38,504 nt of DNA from an uncultured Bifidobacterium sp. (GTDB lineage: Bacteria; Actinomycetota; Actinomycetes; Actinomycetales; Bifidobacteriaceae), in NCBI RefSeq assembly GCF_945269915.1, contig NZ_CALYOY010000022.1, forward strand, positions 1 to 38,504, given 5' to 3'. The notes beneath the pieces were generated by a model. It did no database searches. It saw only the letters and a list, made by a program, of their open reading frames with translations, and was not told where the DNA came from. A program made the translations under genes and the position numbers. Positions 25,800 through 35,617 of the stretch are shown in pieces (position 1 is the stretch's first letter; every line of letters begins with the position of its first letter).

Positions 25800-27257
25800 T
25801 TGGCTGGTAGACACCGGGGGGTGCTGACCCGCAGGTCATTGGTGATGCGTCGATGGAGGGCGGCCCTGTCCGTTCTGGTGTCTGCGGCCCTGATCTGCGG
25901 ATATGCGGCTGCGGATGCCCAGGATGTACTGCCCGGTCCCCTGACCCTGAAAGCGACCAGGGCCAGGACGGCGTCACCAGCCAGAACCATGCCGGCACCC
26001 CCCGGTGGTCTCGGTGCAGCCGGCGTCGGTGGACCAGTCAATCAGGTTCAGGCTCGGCAGCTGGTGGAGAAGTTCGCCGACAGTCCGGGTCTGGGGCAGG
26101 ATTACTCCCTGGTCATCCGCCAAGCGGACGGGAGGCCCGTCATCCAGGAATCGGCCCAGGTGGCCCGCCAACCTGCTTCGACCATGAAGACCCTGACGGC
26201 GGCCGCTGCCGCCTCCGTTCTGGATATGTCATCACATCTGGCTACTGATGTGCGGATCAGTGATGTCGCGGGTGACCATGCCCGGCTGGTCCTGGAGGGT
26301 CATGGCGACATGTTGCTGGGGTCTGGTACCAACGACTCCCACCATGTCAACGGTCGTGCGGGCCTGGCCACCCTGGCCGCCATGACCACGGATGCCCTGC
26401 GCAGAACAGGGGTCAGCCGAGTAACGGTGGCCTATGATGACGGTCTCTTCAATGATGCTGGACAATCCGAAGGTCTTCAGGAGAACAATCCTGGCGGAAT
26501 CTACTTTCAGGAACCGACGGCCCTGGCCGTGGACCAGGGCCGTGACTGGTCCGGCACCCAGCGAGGCGGCGACCCGGATGCAGGAGACGTCTATCTGCCC
26601 AGGGTCCCCCAGCCGGCGGCCCAAGCCGCACTGATCTTTGCCGGAGCCCTGTCGGGCAACGGCATCGGGGTGGATAATCCGGACCGACCCGATCGGGCTG
26701 AATCCGGCCGGGGTCCTGTCATCGCCAGCGTACGATCCGCCCGCCTCAGCGAGATCATGGCGCTGATGCTCAGGACCTCCGACAATACGCTGGCGGAACT
26801 CTTCGGCCGTTTGACGGCGATGAAGATGGGCAAGGAGAATCGTCCGGAAGGTGCCGTAAGGGCAGTCACGGAAACCCTCAACCGTCTCGGGGTCGATACC
26901 AAGGGGCTGGTGATGGCTGATTGCTCCGGTTTGGCACCCGGTTCCGCACTGAGCGTGAATACCCTGGCCCAGATACAGGAGCTTGCCCTGGGAGCCAGGG
27001 GAATCGCCCCTGTGGCCAAGGGGCTCTCGGTCGTGGGACTGACCGGAACCGCCGCCACCAGGAAGGTTGACGACCATGCCGATGGACTGGTCAGGGTCAA
27101 GACCGGCACATTGGACCAGGTCACCTCGATGACCGGGAACGTCTCCCGGAGGTCCGGCGGAAGTCTGGTCTTCGCCGTCATCGTCAATAATCCGCGGGAT
27201 ATGGCCGCAGCCAAGCAAGCCGTGGATCTGTTCGTCACTTCTCTGGATCGCCTGTAG
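25800..27257 (+). CDS. dacB: D-alanyl-D-alanine carboxypeptidase/endopeptidase, PBP4 (DacB) family
   Basis: About 485 residues. The N-terminus has a basic stretch and a hydrophobic segment (WRAALSVLVSAALICGYAAADA) acting as signal peptide or anchor, so the enzyme works outside the membrane, trimming or cleaving peptidoglycan peptides. The three penicillin-binding active-site motifs are present: SxxK as STMK near residue 127, SxN as SDN near residue 326 and KTG near residue 434 (VRVKTGTLDQV). The domain insertion typical of PBP4 separates the first two. TTG 25800 is chosen because AGGAG at 25788-25792 lies 7 nt upstream; GTG 25794 and ATG 25845 are also in frame. It starts the block dacB-tilS-hpt-ftsH. 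Confidence 0.88.
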   Translation: MAGRHRGVLTRRSLVMRRWRAALSVLVSAALICGYAAADAQDVLPGPLTLKATRARTASPARTMPAPPGGLGAAGVGGPVNQVQARQLVEKFADSPGLGQDYSLVIRQADGRPVIQESAQVARQPASTMKTLTAAAAASVLDMSSHLATDVRISDVAGDHARLVLEGHGDMLLGSGTNDSHHVNGRAGLATLAAMTTDALRRTGVSRVTVAYDDGLFNDAGQSEGLQENNPGGIYFQEPTALAVDQGRDWSGTQRGGDPDAGDVYLPRVPQPAAQAALIFAGALSGNGIGVDNPDRPDRAESGRGPVIASVRSARLSEIMALMLRTSDNTLAELFGRLTAMKMGKENRPEGAVRAVTETLNRLGVDTKGLVMADCSGLAPGSALSVNTLAQIQELALGARGIAPVAKGLSVVGLTGTAATRKVDDHADGLVRVKTGTLDQVTSMTGNVSRRSGGSLVFAVIVNNPRDMAAAKQAVDLFVTSLDRL

Positions 27258-27288
27258 CCGTGCGTCAGTCGGAAGGGGTTGGTGTCTT

Positions 27289-28398
27289 GTGGTCTATTCC
27301 GCGCAGATGAAGAAGGCCGTAGGAGCCCTGCGTTCCTGCCTTGAGGATGCCGGTCTGAGGAGGCAGGATGGCCGATTTGCCAGACACGGCAGACATCGCC
27401 CCGATCCGGATGCGCCCCTCATTCTGGTGGCCTGCTCCGGTGGGCGTGACTCCATGGCCCTGGCAGCGGTCTCCGCGAAGGTCTCGGCCATGTTGGGGCT
27501 TCGCTGTGGGGCCGTGCTGATTGACCATGGGCTGGCCAAGAACTCCGATCGGATCAGTCTCAAGGCTGCAACTGATTGCCGGCGTATGGGGCTGGACCCC
27601 GTACGGGTCAGGCCCATCCATGTGCCCCGTACCGGCGCGGGTTTGGAGGCCGATGCCCGCGAGGCCAGATACGAGGCCTTGGGGGAAGAGGCCAGGCAGG
27701 TCAATGCTTCGGTCATCCTCCTGGCCCATACCATGGATGACCAGGCCGAGACCGCGCTCATCGGACTGATTCGTTCCCGGGGTTTGGATGCAATCACCGG
27801 TATGGATATCCGGATGAATCGGGGCGGACTGGAGTATCTTAGGCCCTTCCTTGGTATGACCAGGCAGGATACCACGCAAATCTGCCTGCAGCAGGGACTC
27901 TCCTGGTGGGATGACCCCACCAATGGAGACGGGTACCCGGCTGATCATACCCTGCCGGATGACTTCCCCCTGCGTTCCCGTGTGCGCCATGACCTCCTGC
28001 CCGCGCTGAGTCGGTTCGCCGGGCATGATATGGTCCGCAGCCTGGCCCAGGGGGCCGACATGGCCAGGCGCGACGCTGCCTACCTGAACCGGCAGGCGGC
28101 GGCCCTGGTCGATCAGGTGATCGATGCTCCCGAACCCGATGATGCCGCTCATGGTATCCTGGTCCGGCTGAACGCCCGACGGCTTCGCGACCAGGATCCC
28201 GCTCTTCGCCTGCGTTTCATGGTCCATCTTCTGACCGATTTGGGCATCCAGGCCGATTCCTCGCAGATCAGGGCTCTTGACTCCCTGGTCTCGGACTGGC
28301 ACGGACAGCGGGGGCCGGCATTTCCCAGCTCGTATTCAGCTTTTCGTAAGAGTCAGGTCATTCTCATATGCAATGATGGACATCATGCGAATCGCTGA
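27289..28398 (+). CDS. tilS: tRNA(Ile)-lysidine synthetase TilS
   Basis: 369 residues. TilS converts C34 of the CAU-anticodon tRNA-Ile to lysidine, using ATP, so that the tRNA reads AUA. The PP-loop ATP pyrophosphatase motif SGGRDSMALAA occurs at about residues 49-60, followed by AVLIDHGLAKNSDRIS and the family segments EARYEALGEEARQ and LLAHTMDDQAETALIGLIRSRGLDAITGM. RPFLGMTRQDT and WWDDPTN complete the catalytic domain; a short C-terminal helical region follows, as usual in actinobacteria. GTG 27289 has GGAAGGGG about 12 nt upstream. The last 14 nt overlap hpt. Confidence 0.92.
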   Translation: MVYSAQMKKAVGALRSCLEDAGLRRQDGRFARHGRHRPDPDAPLILVACSGGRDSMALAAVSAKVSAMLGLRCGAVLIDHGLAKNSDRISLKAATDCRRMGLDPVRVRPIHVPRTGAGLEADAREARYEALGEEARQVNASVILLAHTMDDQAETALIGLIRSRGLDAITGMDIRMNRGGLEYLRPFLGMTRQDTTQICLQQGLSWWDDPTNGDGYPADHTLPDDFPLRSRVRHDLLPALSRFAGHDMVRSLAQGADMARRDAAYLNRQAAALVDQVIDAPEPDDAAHGILVRLNARRLRDQDPALRLRFMVHLLTDLGIQADSSQIRALDSLVSDWHGQRGPAFPSSYSAFRKSQVILICNDGHHANR

Positions 28399-28978
28399 TA
28401 TTCAATCCCACATCGATCATGAGTTGGTATCCAAACAGCAGATAGAGGACTTGATCCAGAGGACGGCCACCCGTATCAGCGGGGATTATCAGGGAAAGAA
28501 CCTGATGATGGTGGCCGTGCTCAAGGGGGCTTTCAACACCCTCGCCGCCCTTTCCCAGGCCGTGACCATTCCGGTCCAGATCGAATTCATGAGCATCTCC
28601 AGCTACCCCGGCCGGAAGACCACCGTTTCCGCGGGCGATATCGAGATTCGCATGGACCTGGGGTGTGATGTACGCGGACGGCATATCCTGATTGTGGAGG
28701 ATATCATCGATTCCGGATACACCTTGCATTGGCTGGTGAACATGCTTCGGTCGCGTGGAGCCGCATCGGTGGAGGTCTTCGCCCTGCTCGACAAGAAGGT
28801 CAGGCATGAGGTCGAGGTCGAGGTCAAATACCCCGGATATGTCATTCCGGACGAGTTTGTAGTCGGATTCGGACTTGATTACGACGAGCGTTACCGTAAT
28901 CTGGATTCGATTGCCGTACTCAGATCGGATGAGTATCTGGATCAGGAACAGAATCAGAATCAGGGGAAGCATTCATGA
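28385..28978 (+). CDS. hpt: hypoxanthine-guanine phosphoribosyltransferase
   Basis: About 197 residues. It salvages hypoxanthine and guanine to IMP and GMP with PRPP. The PRPP-binding signature is ILIVEDIIDSGYTL and the upstream VAVLKGAF loop and the C-terminal IPDEFVVGFGLDYDERYRNL segment complete the active site. The start MRIADIQSHIDHELVS at ATG 28385 matches known bifidobacterial HPRTs; two ATGs at 28373 and 28376 would add a few residues. It overlaps tilS by 14 nt and its stop overlaps the ftsH start (ATGA), so the three are translationally linked, an arrangement common in gram-positives. Confidence 0.93.
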   Translation: MRIADIQSHIDHELVSKQQIEDLIQRTATRISGDYQGKNLMMVAVLKGAFNTLAALSQAVTIPVQIEFMSISSYPGRKTTVSAGDIEIRMDLGCDVRGRHILIVEDIIDSGYTLHWLVNMLRSRGAASVEVFALLDKKVRHEVEVEVKYPGYVIPDEFVVGFGLDYDERYRNLDSIAVLRSDEYLDQEQNQNQGKHS

Positions 28979-31131
28979 GCTACTCGCAGGGACCACAGCA
29001 GGGCCCACCCAAGAACAACGGCAACGGGGGCAATGGCCCGGACAGGGGCAACCCCTTCTTCAACTTCAACAGCGACAGGGGTGACGGGAACGGTTCCGGC
29101 GGGAACAGGTCCTTCTGGCGCTCGCCCTGGCTCTGGGCCATCCTGTCCATTTTGATCATCATGGGTATCTTCGGCTTCTTCAACAGTCAGAACGGCCCCC
29201 AGACCATCGACACCAAGGATGGTCTGGCGCTCCTGGCCGGTAACCAGAAGAGCGGGGAGGTCAAGTCAGCCGAGATCACCGAGAAGATGCAGGTGGTCGA
29301 GCTCAAGCTGAACAACGACTTCACCAAGGAGGTCGACGGCTTCCGGGGCAACAGGACCACGAAGAACTTCGGCAAGGACGTCCAGTTCTACTATGTGTTC
29401 GACCAGGGCCCCCAGGTGGTCAAGGCCGTGGAGAAGGCGGGGCTGAGCGAGGGATACAACTCGGTTGTTCCACAGACCAGCATGATGAGTCTGCTGATTT
29501 CGTCGGTCCTGCCCATGCTGATCATCCTGGGCGTGTTCTGGTTCCTTCTTTCCCGGATGTCATCGGCCGCCGGGGGCAATATGTTCGGCATGGGGGGCAA
29601 GAAGAGTTCGGCCCGGCTCAACGACGGACAGACCCCCAAGACCAAGTTCTCCGACGTTGCCGGCGAGGATGCGGCCGTCCAGGAGGTCGAGGAGATCAAG
29701 GACTTCCTCAAAGATCCCTCCAAGTACAAGGCCCTGGGCGCTCGTATACCCCGTGGCGTGCTGCTTTACGGACCTCCCGGAACCGGTAAGACCCTCTTGG
29801 CCAGAGCCATCGCCGGTGAGGCCAGCGTGCCCTTCTATTCCATGGCGGGTTCGGACTTCGTCGAGATGTTCGTGGGTCTGGGCGCCTCCAGGGTGCGTGA
29901 CCTCTTCGACGAGGCCAAGAAGAACGCACCGGCCATCATCTTCATCGACGAGATCGATGCCGTGGGCGGCAAGCGCGGATCGGGAATGAGCGGTGGCCAC
30001 GATGAACGTGAACAGACCCTGAACCAGCTCCTGGTCGAAATGGACGGTTTCGACAACGACACCAACCTGATCATCATCGCAGCAACCAACCGACCCGACA
30101 TCCTGGACTCGGCCCTGTTACGCCCCGGACGGTTCGACCGGCAGGTCGCCGTGGAGGCCCCCGATCTGGAGGGCCGTGAGGCCATCCTCAAGGTGCATGC
30201 CAAGGGCAAACCCTTCGTGCCGGACGTGGATCTGCACACCGTGGCTGTCAGGACTCCGGGGTTCACCGGTGCCGACCTGGCCAATGTCCTGAACGAGGCG
30301 GCCCTATTGACGGCTCGCTCCGATGCCCAGCTGATTGACAACCGGGCCATCGATGAGGCCATCGACCGCGTGCTGAGTGGCCCCAGGCGCCGCACCAAGG
30401 GAATGGCCCTGGAGGAGATGCGCAACACAGCCTACCATGAGGGTGGCCACGCCATGGTCGCTGCGGCCCTCCACCACACGGACCCGGTTACCAAGGTCAC
30501 CATCCTTCCGCGTGGTCGTGCCCTGGGCTATACGGCTGTCATGCCCACCCAGGACCGGTACTCCCAGTCGCGCAACGAGCTCCTGGATCAGATGGCCTAT
30601 GCCATGGGCGGCCGGGTGGCCGAGGAGGTCGTCTTCCACGATCCCACCACAGGTGCCTCCAACGATATCGAGAAGGCGACCGGTATCGCCCGCCAGATGG
30701 TCGTCGAGTATGGGTTCTCTTCGAAGCTCGGAGCCATCAAGTGGGCTGATGAGAACGACCAGGATTCCGGACTCGACGCACTGAAGCCCCATAACTACTC
30801 GGAGCAGACGGCCGAGATCATCGACAAGGAGGTCCTCGACCTGGTCGAGACCGCCCACAACGAGGCCTGGCAGATCATCAGCCAGAACAGGGAGGTTCTT
30901 GACGAGCTGGTTCGTCAGCTCCTGGTCAAGGAGACCCTGAACAAGAATGAACTGGCTGCCATCTTCTCCAACCTGAAAATGGCGCCTGAACGGGCACTCT
31001 GGCTCTCCAACGAGAACCGCCCCGATTCCGATCTTCCTCCGGTGGAGATTCCCAAGGCGCTTGAACAGAGTGTCAACGGGGAGGCTCCGCAATCCGGTCA
31101 GGAGCCCGGTTCCCCCGTACAGGGCAGGTAG
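28975..31131 (+). CDS. ftsH: ATP-dependent zinc metalloprotease FtsH
   Basis: 718 residues. A Gly/Asn-rich cytoplasmic head of about 48 residues leads to a first membrane segment (51-69), an extracytoplasmic domain, and a second membrane segment near 171-190. The AAA module has Walker A GPPGTGKT near residue 265, Walker B IIFIDEID and the second region of homology ending in LRPGRFDR. The zinc protease motif HEGGH is near residue 488. The enzyme extracts and degrades unneeded or damaged membrane and cytoplasmic proteins as a hexamer. The C-terminal 60 residues are variable, as in other actinobacteria. All catalytic residues are present. Confidence 0.96.
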   Translation: MSYSQGPQQGPPKNNGNGGNGPDRGNPFFNFNSDRGDGNGSGGNRSFWRSPWLWAILSILIIMGIFGFFNSQNGPQTIDTKDGLALLAGNQKSGEVKSAEITEKMQVVELKLNNDFTKEVDGFRGNRTTKNFGKDVQFYYVFDQGPQVVKAVEKAGLSEGYNSVVPQTSMMSLLISSVLPMLIILGVFWFLLSRMSSAAGGNMFGMGGKKSSARLNDGQTPKTKFSDVAGEDAAVQEVEEIKDFLKDPSKYKALGARIPRGVLLYGPPGTGKTLLARAIAGEASVPFYSMAGSDFVEMFVGLGASRVRDLFDEAKKNAPAIIFIDEIDAVGGKRGSGMSGGHDEREQTLNQLLVEMDGFDNDTNLIIIAATNRPDILDSALLRPGRFDRQVAVEAPDLEGREAILKVHAKGKPFVPDVDLHTVAVRTPGFTGADLANVLNEAALLTARSDAQLIDNRAIDEAIDRVLSGPRRRTKGMALEEMRNTAYHEGGHAMVAAALHHTDPVTKVTILPRGRALGYTAVMPTQDRYSQSRNELLDQMAYAMGGRVAEEVVFHDPTTGASNDIEKATGIARQMVVEYGFSSKLGAIKWADENDQDSGLDALKPHNYSEQTAEIIDKEVLDLVETAHNEAWQIISQNREVLDELVRQLLVKETLNKNELAAIFSNLKMAPERALWLSNENRPDSDLPPVEIPKALEQSVNGEAPQSGQEPGSPVQGR

Positions 31132-31238
31132 GTTCGGGAAGAGCTGCCGCCGGAAACGGTTTCCTGGGTCCTGTATCCCACACGATGCAATGAGGTGGGG
31201 TAGATCATTGGCCGGATATGACCGAGAGGGGTTGAGAC

Positions 31239-32393
31239 ATGGATTCGATTCAGTTGAGCCGGATCAGGGCCAGACCCCTGCATCCTCGTGATGGTGCAGA
31301 CTATGTCTATCAGGTCGATGCCACCCTCTTTCTGGACCTGAGTGAGGCCGGTCGTCTCGACGATGCCACCGAAACCGTGGATTATATCCAGGTGGTCAAC
31401 AGAATCGTCTCCCTGGTCGAGCATGAGCCCGTCGTCCTTCTGGAGGCACTGGCCGCCAGGGTGGCCGATGCCATTCTGCTCTCCCACCAGGTCAGACGCA
31501 CCAGGGTCCGTGTTGCACGGCTGGGTGCCGATGACCAGACCGAGACGAATTTCCGGGTCAGCGTAACCCTTGAGCGGGCGGTCGATGGCTCGGATGCGGC
31601 GAGCACCGCCTCGTTGGTTTCAGCCCAGGAACATGAGATCGACAGTGCCGATGCCGAGGATACGGTGGGGGAAGTGCACCCTACCCACGGGTCGGCCGCA
31701 ACCCATCCATCCGTGGATCATGACTTCCTTCGGCGGCACCGCGAGGCACGGAACCGTCATCCCATGGGCACCATCCATGCAGGAAGTCAGGAAGATGCCG
31801 ACACCTATGGGGACGGTGGCCGCCAGTCGGTTGAGAACCCAGGGGACGGATCTGAACCATCCTTGTCCACTCATCGGGTGGTCATTTCCATGGATGGGGC
31901 GGGGGAGGATTCCCAGCAGGCCATGTATGTGGCTCTCGCCTCCATGGACGGGATGCCCGGCAGTCAGGTCGTCGGGATCTCACCCCTCTATTCCTATAGG
32001 CCCGGCCCTGGATCCAATGACGGGGCCCACCTCTGTGCCGTGGCCATCCTGCATACCCCCTTGGCTCCCCGCGACCTTATCGAGACCCTGCGCATGATTG
32101 AGTCCGCCTGCAGGACGGTTGGGAAACGGGATCCGGAAGGCGACGATGGACCGCTCAGTCTGACCATGGTGGATTACGGGGGCATGATGGTCGATGATGA
32201 AGGTCTGGATATCCCCCCCGTCAGGACAATCGGCAGTGCCTCGGTCCTGGTGCCCTGGGCCTTTCTTGAGCCGGATGCCGTCCCGGTCGGTTCGGATGAT
32301 GGGGGGTCAGTTGCCCTTCTCTCCCGTAGGGCACCGGACGGGGACCGCCTCGACCTCCTTTCCGAGAACTGGATATTGGATGGTTTGTCATGA
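31239..32393 (+). CDS. folBK: degenerate FolB-FolK fusion (dihydroneopterin aldolase / HPPK-like)
   Basis: 384 residues. Residues 1-115 align with dihydroneopterin aldolase: VDATLFLDLSEAG, ATETVDYIQVVNRIVSLVE and LLEALAARVADAIL are clear. The last 170 residues resemble HPPK: VALASMDGMPGSQVVGISPLYSYRPGPG and a C-terminal ASVLVPWAFLEPD. Yet the catalytic parts are lost. FolB lacks the HGV...E stretch (it reads ARPLHPRDGADYVYQ) and has VRVARLG where a catalytic lysine follows VxVxK. HPPK lacks the RWGPRxLDLD magnesium motif; GPLSLTMVDYGG stands there. The fusion joint is a long acidic linker. The reading frame is intact, so either the loss is recent or a non-catalytic role is retained. ATG 31239 has GAGGGG upstream, and its stop overlaps the DUF3180 start (ATGA). 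Confidence 0.78.
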   Translation: MDSIQLSRIRARPLHPRDGADYVYQVDATLFLDLSEAGRLDDATETVDYIQVVNRIVSLVEHEPVVLLEALAARVADAILLSHQVRRTRVRVARLGADDQTETNFRVSVTLERAVDGSDAASTASLVSAQEHEIDSADAEDTVGEVHPTHGSAATHPSVDHDFLRRHREARNRHPMGTIHAGSQEDADTYGDGGRQSVENPGDGSEPSLSTHRVVISMDGAGEDSQQAMYVALASMDGMPGSQVVGISPLYSYRPGPGSNDGAHLCAVAILHTPLAPRDLIETLRMIESACRTVGKRDPEGDDGPLSLTMVDYGGMMVDDEGLDIPPVRTIGSASVLVPWAFLEPDAVPVGSDDGGSVALLSRRAPDGDRLDLLSENWILDGLS

Positions 32394-32911
32394 GAACACG
32401 TCGCACGCCCATTGCCTACTATTTCGTTGCCCTTGCCTTGGGCATGGCCGGCGGTCTGGTCGTCTCCGAGGTCAGCATGTCAACCAGGGCCGACCTGATG
32501 GGGGTGCACTGGCTGGTTTCCCTGCTACTGCTTGCCTTGGGGGTGCTGGTTCTGATCATGTGTGTTCAGGTCCACCGATATGCCAAGGGTGAACGCAAGG
32601 AGTTGGACTCCCGCTTCGCCGTCAATGCCCTGATCATGAGCAAGTCCTTGGGAATAGCCTGTGCGGCCTTGCTGGGTTGGTACGGCGCTCAGGCCCTGAT
32701 GAGCATGGGGCATGCCAGTGCACCCTACTACGCTTCGGTCATGGTGGAGTGCCTGGTGGCAGCGGCCGTGTGCCTGGTTGATGTGGTCATCGGGGCCGTG
32801 GGGGAGTGGCTCTGCCAGCTGCCGCCGGATGAGGGGCCTGAGAACCCGGAGAAGCGTGGTCCCAAGACGGGCCGCATGCCGGATGCCGTCCAGAAGAATC
32901 GTACCGACTGA
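32390..32911 (+). CDS. DUF3180 family membrane protein
   Basis: 173 residues with four hydrophobic segments: IAYYFVALALGMAGGLVVS, WLVSLLLLALGVLVLIMCV, SKSLGIACAALLGWYGAQAL and VMVECLVAAAVCLVDVVIGA. The spacing, the YAKGER-like cytoplasmic loop and the position directly after folBK identify DUF3180, an actinobacterial family without known function that accompanies folate genes. It begins within the stop codon of folBK and so should be translated with it. The charged C-terminus is disordered. Confidence 0.85.
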   Translation: MRTRRTPIAYYFVALALGMAGGLVVSEVSMSTRADLMGVHWLVSLLLLALGVLVLIMCVQVHRYAKGERKELDSRFAVNALIMSKSLGIACAALLGWYGAQALMSMGHASAPYYASVMVECLVAAAVCLVDVVIGAVGEWLCQLPPDEGPENPEKRGPKTGRMPDAVQKNRTD

Positions 32912-32986
32912 TTCCCTGCCAGGCGCTCGGGGCTGAATATCAACGGGCTATCGCAAGGGTCTCGGCCAGGCCGGTCCAGGGAAGCA

Positions 32987-33901
32987 TCAGTCCTTGTTGT
33001 TGGCATCCTGAGGGACCCGGATCATGGCTTCCTGGATCATGACGGAGGCCAGGGCGCCATCGCGGGTATAGACCTTGGCCACACAGAGACTGCGACCATG
33101 GTCGGCCACGGGGGAGTCCTGGACGAAGAGGTGCCACTTATTCAGGTCGATGTCCTGATACCACCACATGGAATGATCGATGGAGGCAAAGGAGATTCCC
33201 CTGGTCGTGATGCCCAGGCCGGAACGGCGCAGGGCCGGTTCCATCATGATCTGGTCGCACTCCAAGGCCAGGAGGGCCCGGTTCATGGTCTGCGACATGT
33301 CCAGATGGCCATCGGTCCGGCTCCAGACCATCTGACGGCCGGAATCCTTGGCCACGGCCTCCTTGTCGACGCCCAGCAGGACGGTCTTGCCCAGGTGACG
33401 GATGTCGAACGGCGACTGGGTTACGTAGTAGTCGGCGAATGATGACTTCTCGGCATAGGGCCGCATCAGATCCTTGGCGCTGGTCAGGTCTTCCGGATCG
33501 GGCAGGTCACCGGGCATGGGGTCTGCGTATCTGACACCATGCTGGCCGGATTCCTGGTAGGACAGGACGGTCGTCAGTATGGAGCCCTTGGATTGGAGCA
33601 CATCCGTTCGGCGGGAGGAGAAGGACCTGCCGTCACGCAGGGTCTCCACGTCCACCCTGACCTCTTCTTCGATGCTTCCGGTACGCAGGAAGCATGCATG
33701 AACGGAGTTGGGCAGGCGTCCCTCAGGAACCGTTCTAGACCCGGCCATGACGGACTGGGCCACGATCTGGCCCCCATAGATGCGCTTGGTGGGGAAATAG
33801 AGCGAGTCCCCCCTGAAGAGGGTGTGAGCACCCTCCTGGCCGGTCCTAACGACATCCAGGACCTTGACCACGTGCTCCAGCGGCGTTTCTTCCGGTGTCA
33901 T
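32987..33901 (-). CDS. tesB: acyl-CoA thioesterase II (TesB family)
   Basis: About 304 residues forming the double hot-dog fold that hydrolyses acyl-CoA to free fatty acid and CoA. The first hot dog has RIYGGQIVAQSVMAG and FLRTGSIEEEVRVDVETLRDGRSFSSRR; the second has FASIDHSMWWY, where the Asp matches the catalytic Asp of the E. coli enzyme, DSPVADHGRSL, and VYTRDGALASVMIQEAMIR with the expected Gln. ATG 33901 is preferred because GGGGGAA lies just upstream; ATG 33913 is in frame. It is convergent with DUF3180 and follows ettA on the minus strand after a 39-nt gap, so the two could be co-transcribed. Confidence 0.9.
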   Translation of the reverse strand: MTPEETPLEHVVKVLDVVRTGQEGAHTLFRGDSLYFPTKRIYGGQIVAQSVMAGSRTVPEGRLPNSVHACFLRTGSIEEEVRVDVETLRDGRSFSSRRTDVLQSKGSILTTVLSYQESGQHGVRYADPMPGDLPDPEDLTSAKDLMRPYAEKSSFADYYVTQSPFDIRHLGKTVLLGVDKEAVAKDSGRQMVWSRTDGHLDMSQTMNRALLALECDQIMMEPALRRSGLGITTRGISFASIDHSMWWYQDIDLNKWHLFVQDSPVADHGRSLCVAKVYTRDGALASVMIQEAMIRVPQDANNKD

Positions 33902-33940
33902 GCTTTCCCCCATCCCAGCTTGTTTGCGTCCCTGTACGTG

Positions 33941-35617
33941 TCAGCGCGTCAACTTGCGGTGGATCCTATGAGGCCTGGAGGCCTCCTCGCCCAGCCGCTG
34001 GACCTTGTTCTCCTGATAGGCATGGAAGTTGCCCTCGAACCAGTACCAGTTGGCGGGATCCTCATCCGTGCCCTCCCAGGCCAGGATATGGGTGGCGATC
34101 CTATCCAGGAACCAACGGTCGTGGGAGATGACCACGGCGCAGCCGGGGAAGGCCAGTAGGGCGTTCTCCAGGCTCTCCAGGGTCTCGACATCCAGGTCGT
34201 TGGTGGGTTCGTCCAGGAGGAGGAGGTTGCCCCCCTGCTTCAGGGTCAGGGCCAGGTTCAGCCTGTTGCGTTCACCGCCGGAGAGAACCCCGGCAGGCTT
34301 CTGCTGGTCGGATCCCTTGAATCCGAAGGAGGCCACGTAGGCGCGGGTAGGGACCTCGATGCCTGCCACCTCGATGAAGTCCAGACCGTCGGAGACCACC
34401 TCCCAGAGGTTCTTGTTGGGGTCGATTCCCTCGCGGTTCTGGTCCACGTAGGATATCTTGACCGTGTCGCCGACCTCCAGGGAGCCGGAAGTCAAAGGCT
34501 CCAGCCCCACGATGGTCTTGAAGAGTGTGGACTTTCCCACACCGTTCGGTCCGATGACACCGACGATGCCGTTGCGCGGCAGGGTGAAACTCAGATCGTC
34601 GATCAGGACCCGGTCGCCGAAGGCCTTGTGGATGTGTTCGGCTTCCAGGACCTTGGACCCCAGGCGAGGCCCCGGTGGAATCTGGATCTCGGAAAAGTCC
34701 AGCTTCTTGTTGTTGCGGGCCTCGTTCTCCATCTGCTCGTAGCGTTCCAGACGGGCCTTGTTCTTGGCTTGCCGTGCCTTGGGGGAGGACCGGACCCATT
34801 CCAACTCGGAGTTGAGCCGCTTGGCCAGCTTGGCGTCCTTCTGCCCCTGGACTTCAAGGCGCTTGGCCTTGGTGTCCAGGTAGGTGGTGTAGTTGCCCTG
34901 GTAGGGGTAAAGGTGACCGCGGTCCACTTCGCAGATCCACTCGGCCACATTGTCCAGGAAGTACCGGTCGTGGGTGACGGCCAGGACCGCACCCTTGTAG
35001 GTGTGCAGGTACTGTTCCAGCCAGAGGATGGACTCGGCATCCAGGTGGTTGGTGGGCTCGTCGAGGAGGAGCAGGTCGGGTGCCTCGAGAAGAAGCCGAC
35101 AGAGGGCCACGCGACGGCGTTCCCCTCCGGATATGACCGAGACCGGCGTATCGGGGTCGGGGCATTGCAGGGCATCCATGGCCTGGTCCAATTGTGAGTC
35201 CAGGTCCCACCCGTCGGCGGCGTCGATTTCCTCCTGGAGCTTGCCCATCTCGGCCATCAGGGCATCGTAATCGGCATCGGGGTTGGCCATCTCCTCGCCA
35301 ATCTGATTGAAACGATGGACTTTCTCCATGATGTCGCCATAGGCCAAGCGGATGTTCTCGCCGACGGTCTTGTCTTCGTCCAGTGGCGGTTCCTGCTGGA
35401 GGATGCCCACCGAGTAGCCCGGGGTGAGTTGGGCTTCGCCGTTGCTGACGGTCTCCAGCCCGGCCATGATCTTGAGCAGGGTGGACTTGCCCATGCCGTT
35501 GGGGCCCACCACGCCGATCTTGGCTCCCGGGAGGAAACTCAGCGTGACGTCATCAAGAATGACGCGGTCGCCGAAGGACTTGCGCGCCTTGATCATCTGA
35601 TAGATAAATTCAGCCAA
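33941..35617 (-). CDS. ettA: energy-dependent translational throttle protein EttA (ABC-F)
   Basis: 558 residues with two ABC ATPase domains and no membrane segments. Walker A motifs are GPNGMGKST near residue 38 and GPNGVGKST near 350; the signatures are SGGERRRVAL and SGGERNRLNLAL; Walker B sequences are LLLLDEPTNHLD and LLLLDEPTNDLD. The first domain holds the arm insertion of EttA, and the linker region between domains is charged and helical. EttA binds the ribosomal E site and gates elongation according to energy state. The start is TTG 35617, with GAGGT six nt upstream on the minus strand. Nothing is missing, and the length matches the family. Confidence 0.95.
   Translation of the reverse strand: MAEFIYQMIKARKSFGDRVILDDVTLSFLPGAKIGVVGPNGMGKSTLLKIMAGLETVSNGEAQLTPGYSVGILQQEPPLDEDKTVGENIRLAYGDIMEKVHRFNQIGEEMANPDADYDALMAEMGKLQEEIDAADGWDLDSQLDQAMDALQCPDPDTPVSVISGGERRRVALCRLLLEAPDLLLLDEPTNHLDAESILWLEQYLHTYKGAVLAVTHDRYFLDNVAEWICEVDRGHLYPYQGNYTTYLDTKAKRLEVQGQKDAKLAKRLNSELEWVRSSPKARQAKNKARLERYEQMENEARNNKKLDFSEIQIPPGPRLGSKVLEAEHIHKAFGDRVLIDDLSFTLPRNGIVGVIGPNGVGKSTLFKTIVGLEPLTSGSLEVGDTVKISYVDQNREGIDPNKNLWEVVSDGLDFIEVAGIEVPTRAYVASFGFKGSDQQKPAGVLSGGERNRLNLALTLKQGGNLLLLDEPTNDLDVETLESLENALLAFPGCAVVISHDRWFLDRIATHILAWEGTDEDPANWYWFEGNFHAYQENKVQRLGEEASRPHRIHRKLTR

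Noticed and set aside
27265-28302. 345-codon minus-strand frame opposite tilS
   Set aside because: Antisense shadow; TilS has the complete PP-loop and domain motifs on the plus strand.
31152-31164. GGAAAC-G-GTTTCC palindrome upstream of folBK
   Set aside because: Too short and with a one-base centre, so it cannot form a hairpin; a chance palindrome is as likely as an operator.
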